Assembly (NCBI GenBank): GCA_027946555.1
Contig: JAPEVC010000329.1
Span: 1 to 28,644, forward strand
Reading direction: 5' to 3'
From: Gnomoniopsis sp. IMI 355080
Lineage: Eukaryota > Ascomycota > Sordariomycetes > Diaporthales > Gnomoniaceae
Length of the DNA: 28,644 nt
Under the pieces are notes generated by a model. The model saw only the letters and a list, made by a program, of their open reading frames with translations. It made no database searches and was not told the DNA's origin. Shown here in pieces: positions 20,094-28,644 of the stretch (positions are counted from its first letter, which is position 1; each line of letters opens with the position of its first letter). The position numbers were made by a program, and so were the translations under genes.

Positions 20094-21011
20094 CTATGAA
20101 TAATGCTCCCGCGGAGGGTTGATCTTGGGCTCCTGCTCATTGTACCACGATAGGAACTTCCAGTCTCGATCCTTCTTGGCGAGATCCCAGTGACCATAGG
20201 GTCCAGGCACCGGGGGTAGCCCGTTGCGACTACCGCCCAGTGGGGAAATCGGCGAGTCGGGCATGATGTTATCGGCGTCCTCCACCTCCTCGTCATAGTC
20301 TTCGATTTCGCTTCCGTCGCTGCTGCTTGTTGCGCTCTCTTGGTCGCCGTGGGGGTGCATCTTGATTTTCCTAATACCAGCAGCATCCAGCGTCAGCTTC
20401 GCCAAGGCCACTGTCACATATATGGTGTGCAGAGCCCACCTAGTAACTTTGGTGCCATGCGACGGACTCTCCCCAGAGCTCTCGGCCTCGCCTTCTCCAC
20501 TGCCGTCTGCCGACGATCCGCCGGATCCCGACGAGGACGAGGACGAGGCACCCGATGATGCTCTCGCTGCCTCGAGGATCTCTCGCCTCCGCAGTCTCTT
20601 CATGAGCTCGAGCTTCCGGTTGCGGCAATACTTGCAGTCGACGCTGCGGACTTGGTCCGGGAAAGCCTTGGCTGCGGACTCGGAGGGGGGTAGGCGAGAT
20701 TTCTTGTGGTCGTAAAGAGCAGGCTGCACGGGATGCGAGCAGTGGTGGAAAAGATCAGTGCGGCAGATGGGGCACTGGGGTTTCTCGGTGATGGCTAGGT
20801 AGGTTTTGATGCAAACCCTGCCAAAGACATGGCCGCACGGGGTCACTGCGTAGCCCTCCTTGACGCCATCGGGCGACTTCTTGCCTATCTGCACTTGGCA
20901 GATAGAGCACTCTGGATCGAGGGCAACGCGAAGCTCCTTGTCCTTGGAGTGCTCATCGTGGTGCACGACAGTCGTCTTGATGGGTGATTTGGGGAGCCTA
21001 ACGCCGGGCAT
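20094..21011 (-). CDS. Variant RING-finger protein, probable E3-like; function unknown
   Basis: 305 aa from the ATG at 21011, chosen because MPGVRLPKSPIK follows a typical CAACACCATCAAC leader. An in-frame ATG at 21260 would add 83 residues translated from pyrimidine-rich leader-like sequence. The RING-like domain has C35, C38, C59, H61, C67, C80 and C83 in the context PECSICQVQIG, TPCGHVFGRVCIKTYL and QCPICRTDLF. The position expected for the fifth zinc ligand is Gly (GHVFG), a form I recall from fungal RING proteins. Later parts include CKYCRNRK, a Lys/Arg-rich helix, a Ser/Gly-rich stretch, an acidic segment (IEDYDEEVEDAD) and a Trp-rich end (GPYGHWDLAKKDRDWKFLSWYNEQEPKINPP). A 69-nt in-frame segment (20439-20371) may be an intron; removing it gives 282 aa. 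A ubiquitin-ligase role is inferred only from the RING-like fold. Confidence 0.75.
   Translation of the reverse strand: MPGVRLPKSPIKTTVVHHDEHSKDKELRVALDPECSICQVQIGKKSPDGVKEGYAVTPCGHVFGRVCIKTYLAITEKPQCPICRTDLFHHCSHPVQPALYDHKKSRLPPSESAAKAFPDQVRSVDCKYCRNRKLELMKRLRRREILEAARASSGASSSSSSGSGGSSADGSGEGEAESSGESPSHGTKVTRWALHTIYVTVALAKLTLDAAGIRKIKMHPHGDQESATSSSDGSEIEDYDEEVEDADNIMPDSPISPLGGSRNGLPPVPGPYGHWDLAKKDRDWKFLSWYNEQEPKINPPREHYS
20371..20439 (-). other. Candidate in-frame intron in the RING gene
   Basis: Minus-strand GTGGGC donor at 20439, branch GCTGAC at 20397-20392, acceptor ATTAG ending at 20371; 69 nt (23 codons), no stop. As protein it would be a hydrophobic stretch (WALHTIYVTVALAKLTLDAAGI) in an otherwise polar, disordered region. 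Splicing joins VTR directly to KIKMHP. Confidence 0.5.
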
Positions 21012-21458
21012 GTTGATGGTGTTGAGGGATGGAACAAGCAGAACGTACTGAAGGAGGTCCGTGAGGCTCGCAAACGAGACGAGGGGAAAGATGTAGAGGT
21101 GAAGGAGGACGGCAGATAGGGAAAGCGTCCAGCGAGACAGTGACGACGAGCAGTTTCGTTTGATGCTGTGACGGAAGCGAGTTTGTGATGTAAGTGACGT
21201 TGGGGTGAAAGTTGGGATCGAGGTAGAAGTAGGCCGTCTGCCCAAGGCAGCAAGTGGCATGACAGTTGCAAACTGAGTGTACGCTGCACTAGGTAGAAGT
21301 AGGTAGTGATTCAGGCAGGGTGCTTGCTAGTGACTGATAAGAAGGAGCTTGCGTTCAGTAAGTACCTAGTGGGTAGCCCGTAGGACTGGATGCACTGGAG
21401 CAAATCCAGCAATGCGCCACTGATAGCCGGCCAACAGAGAGGTCACCAGTCCCAGCTA

Positions 21459-21469
21459 GGGGGGGGGGG
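21459..21469. repeat. Homopolymer G11 run
   Basis: Eleven consecutive G residues in intergenic DNA upstream of the RING gene. The length may be polymorphic or affected by sequencing error. Confidence 0.8.
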
Positions 21470-22483
21470 TTGATACTGTTTGCAGCAAAAGGAGGGGGTG
21501 GCTGGAGTCGAATCGGAAATGTAGATAGCTGAGGTGGTTGTGATGGGATGAAAGGAGTGCCTGCTGTTTCCTGGGGCTGACTCGGACCAGAAGTGTACTG
21601 TATTACATGCTTAGGTTGATAGATAAAATACCTGGTGCGACACTGGGCTGGCAGTGTGCAAGTAGATGAATGGTTGGGAGGGCTGAGTTGGCCGGCGTTG
21701 CATCTGTGACTGTGGCCGTGCCTCGTGTGATACTAGGTACCCCTCAATAAAGTAACAAGCTCACATGCAAAGCGCTGGTCCGTTCTTTGCGCTTACCCCC
21801 CAGATTCAAGAACTAGAGGTTGTCAGTGCGCTGCCGAGCCGGAATCTTGGTAGTCTTGTCTCTTGTGTTAGTGATGGCAGCAATCATGATGCAATAAATA
21901 GTAATAAAAAGAAGGAGAGAGAGAGAGAATAGAGTAGAATATGGACGGGCACTACGGCTACATCCAGAAGATCACTAGTAGACTGCAGCTGAAAGCAGGG
22001 TGACAGTCACTGGGGTTAAGCCTCAAACGGCCAGGCTGTGCAGGATATAAGGCTGCGTGAGGGCGGCTAACGACCAACGAGGTTTCGACTTGGCCATGTG
22101 GTCATCAATGCAACACGCAACACGCAACGGGTGGGGTTGGACTGTAAGTAACTGCTATTCTAATAAGGTACAGAAAGTCCTAGGTCCCCGCTGATAAGTG
22201 CTTCGACCAACCGATGCGGGATGATTGATGTACTATGTATTCAAATGGCTGGTCCACAGCTGTCATTGTTACACATCTGTGCTGATGTATTATCTTTATT
22301 ACATAGTATGAGCGGTGACTTTCGACATGGACTGTCTCCGTGTCTCCGACATAGCCGGTCCGTATGCAGCTAATACTATGGACTTTGTGCGTCGTCCGCG
22401 TTCTTTCAATCGCACCTAGACTGCCTCACTCCATACAAGCTGGTACTACAGTCTGCAATCATTTACCCTCGATGTGCACTTCA

Positions 22484-22523
22484 TCATTTGGCCTCATTTG
22501 GCCTCATTTGGCCTCATTTGGCC
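22484..22523. repeat. Four-copy 10-bp tandem repeat
   Basis: Four exact TCATTTGGCC units (22484, 22494, 22504, 22514) followed by a degenerate fifth. The 10-bp period is not codon-compatible and matches one helical turn. Confidence 0.92.
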
Positions 22524-22926
22524 TCATCTGCGCCTCAGAAGCGGTCATCGCCTAAGGTTTGCATAGCCGCTGGGAAGCCGGCCGATCTCGACGCACACTC
22601 GAAAGAAAACACCGAATGCCACCAACCAGTGGATTTGTGCTCGTACTTCGATCACCTCTGAACATGAGGATCTTGTGTGGTCAGTCGCCAAAGGCCATGA
22701 TTCAGGAAATCAAAGGCTGCCTCCGTCAAGATAGTAATCCGGGTTGCCTTCTTCGATGCACCTTGGTTCTCGTTGGGATATGCACAGCTTGATTGGCCTT
22801 ATACATCTTCCAGAGTAGGAAGGCGACAAAAATGGCGTATTGCTCTGATCATGGCGCGACAAAGTCTTGTAGGTCGTAGATTGGGTATCGGAAACGAAAA
22901 AGCGCTGACTATGTGCCCCCAAAAGT

Positions 22927-23556
22927 CTATCGTCCTCGAACAGGTGGTTCTGCCTCATCGTCACTGTCATCCCTGAAGCCCTCTTCCAAGCTGTTGCAAG
23001 ATGTTAGCCGCAATGATTCATAGCCATACTGCACCACTGATACTCACTCCCGACTCAGCCTCCTCTGCAAATCCGGTCTCCCACTACTCCTAGACCTCCT
23101 GGCCTCGCGCTCTAGCCTCTCCCGCATATCCTCATCCTCTGGCACCTCGTCCAGCTCCTCGCCCTCGTCGGAATTGTACCCTGTGTCCGAGCCAGGTCCC
23201 ACAGCCACGACCAGCCGATCCTGTATCCTCTCCCGCCACGTCGATGGTACAATCCACCGCGCAATGGCGTTCTGGACCCGATAGCGCAGTGACACGGTGC
23301 CCGTGGTGATAGTGTCGAGAGGGAGATATGCGCCGTAACGGCTAGAGCGGTAACGCGCCCATAGGGGGTAAAGGACGTAGGTGGCGAGAAGAAAGACGAG
23401 GAGGGCGATGATAGCGGGGACGATAAGTGTCTGCGCAAAGCTGTTAGCTTGGCGGTGAAGGCTTGGGGGGGGAGGTCGTTTGAGAAGCGCCGGAGAGACC
23501 GGGTTTGCAGCTGTATGGCGAGGACTTGCCTTGACTGTGGATATTGTAGAGCCCAT
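22927..23556 (-). CDS. Small single-pass membrane protein, fungal, unknown function
   Basis: Best model is three exons (23556-23530, 23430-23048, 22990-22927), 157 aa. The protein starts MGSTISTVK and goes straight into a TM segment (LIVPAIIALLVFLLATYVLYPLW, about 11-33). A basic cytosolic-side stretch RYRSSRYGAYLPLD follows, then an amphipathic region (SLRYRVQNAIARWIVPSTWRERIQDR) and an acidic tail (DEGEELDEVPEDEDMRERLEREARR) ending in DDSDDEAEPPVRGR. If the first intron is retained, a 33-residue Pro-rich insert precedes the TM. The terminal intron is well supported: it replaces an immediate stop with an acidic tail of matching character. I do not recognise a named family; the layout suggests a small organelle or ER membrane protein. 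It is divergent from the formin gene, 2 kb away. Confidence 0.72.
22991..23047 (-). other. Terminal intron of the small membrane-protein gene
   Basis: Minus-strand donor GTGAGT at 23047, branch GCTAAC at 23008-23003, acceptor CAACAG ending at 22991; 57 nt, phase 2. Confidence 0.88.
23431..23529 (-). other. In-frame GC-AG intron of the small membrane-protein gene
   Basis: Minus-strand AAG|GCAAGT donor at 23529 (perfect GC-type donor), branch GCTAAC at 23448-23443, acceptor GCGCAG ending at 23431, with a C8 tract inside; 99 nt, phase 0, no stop. Retained, it encodes ASPRHTAANP and a Pro-rich run. Confidence 0.7.
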
Positions 23557-23953
23557 GCTGAAGAGTTTACCTGGTGCTCAACCGTGCAGGAATAGAGCCA
23601 AAAAAAGGTTGGCGGTGGTCAGCCCAAGTAGTTGAAGTCTGATTTGGTCCTAAAGATACGGAGCCGCAATCTCGGAAAAGCCAGGTTGTCGTTGGGGGTC
23701 GTGTACGGCCCGCGTCTTATGTGCTCAGCTCGTATGCAGTGGATACATGACAGGATCCAAGCACGGAGAAGAAGGCTGCCAAATTGCGCGCTTCGGCGAC
23801 TACCATTACGCAGAGAAGCGAAGGCCGCGAGGAAGGCGAAGTTGCCACGGATATGGCTTTATGGAAAGCGTGGGATAAGCTCCGAGGGATCGTCACCTAC
23901 AAGGTTCAGAGAGAACGGAGGTAGTGGAGGGATCCGATGACCTCAGATGATGA

Positions 23954-23967
23954 AGGGTTAGGGTTAG
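23954..23967. repeat. Short interstitial TTAGGG repeat
   Basis: AGGGTTAGGGTTAG, two contiguous fungal telomere units in an intergenic region. It is also the kind of site bound by Tbf1/TRF-like factors. It is too short to claim a telomere-fusion scar. Confidence 0.6.
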
Positions 23968-25419
23968 CTGATAGATGTAGATGTTGTTCGCATCCTTGAT
24001 TCAGCCATCTGCCTACCTAAAGGAAGACATGGTACTAAACTTAGTATTGGGGAGGTCTTGAGGCCATCGCCAAACCTTTCACCGCTCCTCCCAACCTTTT
24101 GAGTGTCCTGAATGGTTGATGTGGCACCTTACTCGACCACTAATAGAGCTGACGATAACGCAAGGGTGGACTTCGAGGTACATAGCACAGTAGACGCAAA
24201 GATCACCGGGATCATTTTTGACAGACATGGGATGATTGATGGGCAACCAAGACGATCTTCCGAGATTCTACGGCATTAGTGCAAATTACTGTATTATGTA
24301 CTTACCGTCTGATATTGTCCACAATGTTCCGGGGGATTGAGCATGGGCTGCTGTTAGGGTGGTTCTTCTTTGAAACCATGCGGGTTTCATTACTGTCATC
24401 GAATGCACATTTGCCGTGAATGACCGTTTAAAAAAGTTGAGATGCTGGCAGTGACCTCCCATGCCAATGCAAGGTGGTCCGTCGTATAACAGCAGCTCGT
24501 CTCCTGACTCGGGCATTATTCTGATGTTATCCCGGGAATTACGAGGTCACCTTTGGCATATAATAATTCGCAAATTATTGCCGACTGACTGGAAGCCATA
24601 CTGACGACAAATCCGTAGCATCAGATTGCGAATCAAAGGCAACAAAGGCCCAGTCCAGTCCACCCCCTTATTTGACAGCCAGCCGCTTGGCTGAATAGGG
24701 CAGTCCTAGATGCGACTTGGCCCAGACGAGCGTAAAATGCTGCATGGATAGACAACGGATCCCGACGAGTGGCTGCAATGGTGGTACCTAATGAAGGGAC
24801 CCTGCACCTCTTGGGCTGCAGTGAGTGAGTGAGTGGTACGCCTCTGTTGGCCCCTGAAATTGCATCCAGCGTGTTTGAATCATCCTCGAGCTGCCACACG
24901 GACCACCCACCCGATCGATCCATACCTACCTGGTACAGTACGTCCGTTGTACTGTCTGTACCTCACACTACATAGTATGCTCACTTATTCGTCTGCAAAC
25001 CCCCTGCTCGACATTGCTGCTCTCTGTTAGACTTTCACATCAAACTTTCCGAAGCGAGCTCTCGCCAACTACCCTTACCATACCCGCAACAACTTCATCC
25101 TGTCCACCGGTCGATTCCGTGCAATCGTCCCAAGTCCAGTTCAACATCTCGCAGGGTGGGGCTGTTCGCAAGTGCCACATGCTAAAACAGGTCGAGATTA
25201 TGCGCTCGCAGCCAAAGCGACAGGACTGAACTGCCCGGTCTGGCGCAATCCATCTCGCCTTGTGCATCTGCATCTGCACATGCTCCTGCTCCTGCACCTG
25301 CACTGATTCAACATACAACTCTGTCTCCTTATCCAAACATTGAAACACAGACCAACCTGGCAACGACACCCCAGCGTCATCCTGTCACCCACTCGCGCAT
25401 TGTCCCCACGAGATTTACC

Positions 25420-25539
25420 ATGCGACCGGCCTCCGCTTGTGCCTCGAAGAAGCCTTTGACGACTGACGACGCAGCACGACGACTCACTCGAAGCCACCGT
25501 CTCCCCTCGAATTTTTTCAAAGCAACAACTGACTCTTGA
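25420..25539 (+). other. Candidate upstream ORF (39 codons) in the formin leader
   Basis: ATG at 25420 opens 39 codons (MRPASACASKKP start, rich in Arg/Thr/Asp) and ends in TGA at 25537-25539, 94 bases before the formin ATG. Two smaller ones lie upstream (ATGCTAAAACAGG near 25179 and ATGCTCCTGCTCC near 25279). Whether they are in the mRNA depends on the unknown transcription start. Confidence 0.3.
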
Positions 25540-25633
25540 CCCAATTTCTGTTTCTCCCGTATACCTACCGACATTATAGGCACACGACTCTCGACGACTG
25601 CCCCGCGGCGGCTGTCGTCCTGCCGATCGCAAG

Positions 25634-28600
25634 ATGGCCTCCCTTTTTTCTAGGGGCAAGCATAAGGACAAGAGGCTCACGAGCGATGACCGGAATGGGC
25701 AGAATAATGACGCCGCCAGCATTCGGTCGGGCCACTCCTCGCGCCACAATCGAGACTCGTCAATAATATCCATCGATCGTCCCGAATCGCAAGAGGGAGT
25801 AGGCATCAACGAGACGGCTGGCGTCTTTTCCACCATACCTTATGATAGTACAGACAATCGCCGCTCACCCGTCCCTGTTGACTACCTACCCAAAGGAGAC
25901 CAGACACCTCTGCGCAGGGAACCACTTCCTCATCACCTAAACAAGGCCACCGCCGATTTTCACCAATATCCTACTTTTGATCCAAATAGCGTCCAACATC
26001 AGAATTATGGTTCCCATCTTTCCGGGCCCCGGCCACCGCCGGCATCGCAGAATATTACCATGGCATCAACGGGCCGCCAGACCCAATACCAGCAATGGGG
26101 CCCTTCAAGAGACAGTGGATATCCCGCATCCAACTACTCCAAACACAGCTACTATGCGCCGTCGCAGGCCTCGCAAGGAAGGAGTTCAGCAGACCAATCT
26201 AGTGTATTTTCAGGTAATGGAGGTCCCCATGACACTTCGCGCACGTCCACTCGCTCATCCAGAACAGCACTGCCTAGTGCCTCTTCCCAGAGTAGCTACT
26301 CTTCCCAACCTTCCAACCGGGATTCCCACCGCCTGACCAAGTTTCCAGGAGGCCTTTCGCCCACCACTCCGAACGATGGAGCCTTCAACTTCCCGAAGCC
26401 GGACGACCAATTGATCAATAACATGTTCCTCCAGTTGATGCAGAAGCGCGGATGGCACAACCTCCCCGAACAGGCCCAGCGCCAGATGCTGGCCTACCCA
26501 TCCGCAAAGAAATGGACTCTAATATACCAGGACAGGCTTACCGAATGGCAGGGCGAACAGAAGAGACGGACCACAACCAAACCCGGATCCTACCAGACCT
26601 TTGATGTTGCAGCATCCGCTGCCGAAGAAGGCAGTCCTGAATGGTACGTTAGGAAAGTCATGGATAACAGCCTTGACACGAAAGGATTAGGCAGCTTGGA
26701 GGTGAACTTGAGAACACAGCAAATCGGGTGGGTCAGACGCTTCATTGAATGCCAAGGGCAGGTCGCCCTCACAAACGTGCTCCTCAAGATAAATCGAAGG
26801 CAAGCGGCTGGACCGGCAGCACCCGAGGGCTCAGGTCCGAAAGGCGATGCAAAGAGTCTTGATCGCGAGTATGATATCGTCAAATGTTTGAAGGCACTGA
26901 TGAACAACAAGTTCGGCGCAGACGATGCCTTGGCACATCAGCAGGTCATCGTAGCGTTGGCTACGTCGCTCATCTCGCCACGATTAAGCACGCGAAAGTT
27001 GGTCAGCGAAGTTCTGACGTTTCTGTGTCATTGGGGCGATGGCGAAGGCCATGTCAAAGTGATACAGGCAATGGACAATGTCAAAACTCAGAACAACGAG
27101 AATGGCCGATTCGATGCCTGGATGCGACTCGTGGAGGTCACCGTGGATGGCCGAGGCAAGATGGGCAGCTTGGTAGGCGCGAGCGATGAAGTTCGGAGTG
27201 GTGGCGTCGGCATGGAGAATCTGCTCATGGAATACGCTGTTGCAACACTAATTCTCATCAACATGATCATCGACGCACCAGAAAATGACCTTCAGCTGCG
27301 GATGCACATCCGCGCACAGTTTGGAGCATGCGGTATCAAGCGGATTCTCTCCAAAATGGAGGGTTTCCAATACGACCTCATTGACAAGCAGATCGAGCGG
27401 TACCGCACCAATGAAGCCATCGACTATGAGGACATGCTGGAGCGGGAGAACAGCAGCATCAAGGACAGCGTAGAAGGCGAGGTTAAAGATCTCAATGATC
27501 CTGTTCAGATCGTGGATGCTATTCAGCAACGCTTACAGGGCTCGAAAACGCAAGACTACTTTGTATCTGCGTTGCAACATCTGCTTCTCATTCGTAATAA
27601 CGATGGTGAGGAGAGGCTCAGGATGTTTCAGTTGGTGGACTCGATGCTTAGCTACGTGGCCATGGATCGGCGGTTGCCGGATATGGACCTGAAGCAAAGC
27701 CTCAATTTCACCGTGCAGAGTCTTTTGGACAAGCTGCACACAGACTCTGAGACTCGCCAGGCCATTGATGAGGCCCTCGAGGCCCGGCAGATAGCAGATG
27801 CTGCTATGGCCGAGAGGGATGAAATGAAGGCACAAATCGAACTGGGCGCTGATGGACTCGTGGCCAAGCTTCAAAAGCAACTGGACGAGCAGGCCAGGTT
27901 CATCGACGCACAGAAACGACAAGCCGAAACTCTCAAGTCCGAGCTAGAGAATCTTCAGACCATCCGAGCCAAAGAAGCTCAAAGGTACGAACTCGAGACC
28001 CGAGAGCTCTACCTAATGCTCCGCGATGCGCAAGACGTCGCAGCTTCCAAGGCTGCTAACGGCGGCGGACTTGGCGAGGAGGATCCAGCCCGCGCAAAGG
28101 GTATTCTCGATCGTGAGCGCCTCATGCAACGACTGGCCACACAGCTCGAGCGGCAAAAGACGCAATACAAACTCGAGGGCAGGAGGTGGGGCGAGGAAGT
28201 TGGCCCCTCGGACGAGCTGCGTGCATTGCGCGAGGAAATGGACGAGCCTCTTCCGGAAGGGCTCGCTCCTGGTTCAAGAGACCTCATTCACAGCATGCTG
28301 GGCAGCGTAAACCGCAACACTCGCGCACAAAAGCAAAGAAAGCGCAACTCCGACGGAGAGCTCATCGAAGAAGCCGAGTCCGGAGATGAGGACGTTGTTT
28401 ACGAGAAGCCTCGCATGGTCGAGATTCGCCGGCCAGTCATGGATCCCAAACAGAATGCCAATCTCATGGGTGAGATCAGAGGTGCGGTTAAGAGAGTTGG
28501 AGCTAGTGACTCCGAGGATGACCAAGAGGATACGGCGACAGGTCCGTCCCATCCCAGTGTTGAACTTCAGTCTCCGATCACACCCAGCGAGGACACTCCC

Positions 28601-28644
28601 AAGATCGAAATTACCGGGGCTGGAGCTGCACCACCCCCTCCGCC
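25634..28644 (+). CDS. sepA: SepA/Bni1-type formin, N-terminal part (runs off the right edge)
   Basis: Open from the ATG at 25634 (AAGATGG context) to the window end, 1003 full codons with no stop, so the gene is 3'-truncated here. Residues 1-250 are disordered, Ser/Gln/Tyr-rich. The GTPase-binding/FH3 region begins at about 253 (DDQLINNMFLQLMQKRGWHNLPEQ) and runs to about 690, with LDREYDIVKCLKALMNNKFG and the helical MENLLMEYAVATLILINMIIDAPENDLQLRMHIR. A coiled coil follows (about 710-800; LQKQLDEQARFIDAQKRQAETLKSELENLQ in pieces). The linker has GSRDLIHSMLGSVNR, and the FH1 polyproline just starts at the edge (GAAPPPPP). The FH2 actin-nucleating domain must lie to the right. Formins of this class are activated by Rho GTPases and build actin cables and the septal ring at hyphal tips and septa (family knowledge). 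No intron is needed in this part. Confidence 0.92.
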   Translation, partial: MASLFSRGKHKDKRLTSDDRNGQNNDAASIRSGHSSRHNRDSSIISIDRPESQEGVGINETAGVFSTIPYDSTDNRRSPVPVDYLPKGDQTPLRREPLPHHLNKATADFHQYPTFDPNSVQHQNYGSHLSGPRPPPASQNITMASTGRQTQYQQWGPSRDSGYPASNYSKHSYYAPSQASQGRSSADQSSVFSGNGGPHDTSRTSTRSSRTALPSASSQSSYSSQPSNRDSHRLTKFPGGLSPTTPNDGAFNFPKPDDQLINNMFLQLMQKRGWHNLPEQAQRQMLAYPSAKKWTLIYQDRLTEWQGEQKRRTTTKPGSYQTFDVAASAAEEGSPEWYVRKVMDNSLDTKGLGSLEVNLRTQQIGWVRRFIECQGQVALTNVLLKINRRQAAGPAAPEGSGPKGDAKSLDREYDIVKCLKALMNNKFGADDALAHQQVIVALATSLISPRLSTRKLVSEVLTFLCHWGDGEGHVKVIQAMDNVKTQNNENGRFDAWMRLVEVTVDGRGKMGSLVGASDEVRSGGVGMENLLMEYAVATLILINMIIDAPENDLQLRMHIRAQFGACGIKRILSKMEGFQYDLIDKQIERYRTNEAIDYEDMLERENSSIKDSVEGEVKDLNDPVQIVDAIQQRLQGSKTQDYFVSALQHLLLIRNNDGEERLRMFQLVDSMLSYVAMDRRLPDMDLKQSLNFTVQSLLDKLHTDSETRQAIDEALEARQIADAAMAERDEMKAQIELGADGLVAKLQKQLDEQARFIDAQKRQAETLKSELENLQTIRAKEAQRYELETRELYLMLRDAQDVAASKAANGGGLGEEDPARAKGILDRERLMQRLATQLERQKTQYKLEGRRWGEEVGPSDELRALREEMDEPLPEGLAPGSRDLIHSMLGSVNRNTRAQKQRKRNSDGELIEEAESGDEDVVYEKPRMVEIRRPVMDPKQNANLMGEIRGAVKRVGASDSEDDQEDTATGPSHPSVELQSPITPSEDTPKIEITGAGAAPPPP

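Larger units (their letters stand above)
21012..22926. other. Long intergenic region upstream of the RING gene
   Basis: About 1.9 kb. The first 250 bases are probably the RING gene leader. The rest contains a G11 run at 21459-21469, a 13-bp direct repeat AGGTAGAAGTAGG at 21221 and 21291, a (GA)7 run at 21915-21928, a purine-rich patch around 21903-21945, and a four-copy 10-bp repeat at 22484-22523. From about 21300 to 22360 no ORF of note is open in any frame. The last 300 bases are the 3' flank of the small membrane-protein gene. Confidence 0.55.
23557..25633. other. Divergent intergenic region and long formin leader
   Basis: About 2.1 kb. It contains two adjacent TTAGGG units (23954-23967), a GTGAGTGAGTGAGTG run near 24820, and a CT-rich, probably transcribed leader from about 25030 to the formin ATG. 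That leader holds several upstream ATGs, the longest opening a 39-codon uORF (25420-25539). No conserved coding sequence is recognised; the 212-codon minus-strand ORF at 25198-25836 overlaps the formin start and looks like a shadow. Confidence 0.55.

Noticed and set aside
21012..21260. N-terminal extension of the RING protein from the ATG at 21260
   Set aside because: The 83 extra residues derive from pyrimidine-rich leader-like DNA and their hydrophobic stretch ends right before a typical start context at 21011.
21500..21525. tRNA B-box-like GAGTCGAATC
   Set aside because: No matching A box or cloverleaf arms around it.
22364..22555. 63-codon ORF with a signal-like start
   Set aside because: Its C-terminal part is the 10-bp tandem repeat read out of phase, so conservation as protein is unlikely.
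23632..23940. 102-codon Arg-rich ORF
   Set aside because: The stated start is a TTG, not ATG, and it lies in the promoter side of the small membrane-protein gene with no domain.
25198..25836. 212-codon minus-strand ORF across the formin start
   Set aside because: Starts inside the formin coding region and runs into its leader; Arg/Cys/Ser-rich with no recognisable domain.

Overview
The window reads as a gene-dense stretch of a filamentous ascomycete nuclear genome (Pezizomycotina, most likely Dothideomycetes). The reasons are the gene content (Sec16, a Neo1-type flippase, Hus1, a SepA/Bni1-type formin), the very short introns (51-99 nt) with GTRAGT-like donors and GCTAAC/GCTGAC branch sites, pyrimidine-rich leaders, and the absence of operons or ribosome-binding sites. 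The clade is inferred from style and families; no species is claimed.

Layout. 141-3140 (+): two mitochondrial redox genes in tandem, an Aim32-like [2Fe-2S] thioredoxin-like ferredoxin and a Cyc2-like FAD/NAD(P) reductase with a presequence and a membrane anchor. 3443-7437 (-): the P4-ATPase Neo1, whose last 38 codons lie behind a 59-nt intron. It faces SEC16 (8577-14792, +) across a 1.1-kb shared upstream region, so two early-secretory-pathway genes are divergent. 16081-17850 (+): a Ser/Thr-rich secreted glycoprotein with a PAN/Apple-like C-terminal domain, followed by a Cys-rich exon that is either spliced on by an unusual donor or cut off by two in-frame stops. 18160-19348 (-): HUS1 (9-1-1 checkpoint clamp) in three exons, with a doublet of MluI cell-cycle boxes upstream. 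20094-21011 (-): a variant RING-finger protein that lacks one canonical zinc ligand. 22927-23556 (-): a small single-pass membrane protein with an in-frame GC-AG intron. 25634-28644 (+): the N-terminal 1003 codons of a SepA/Bni1 formin, running off the right edge just as the FH1 polyproline begins.

Six genes are recognisable conserved housekeeping genes (mitochondrial redox, lipid flipping, COPII assembly, checkpoint, cytokinesis). The glycoprotein, the RING protein and the small membrane protein are not assigned to named genes. I see no transposon, rRNA, tRNA, CRISPR or obvious gene cluster, and no convincing new multi-gene system. The points most worth checking are the broken or alternatively spliced glycoprotein, the in-frame introns that simple ORF calling would translate, the degenerate RING, the HUS1 promoter MCB doublet, and the bZIP/UPRE-like sites between NEO1 and SEC16.
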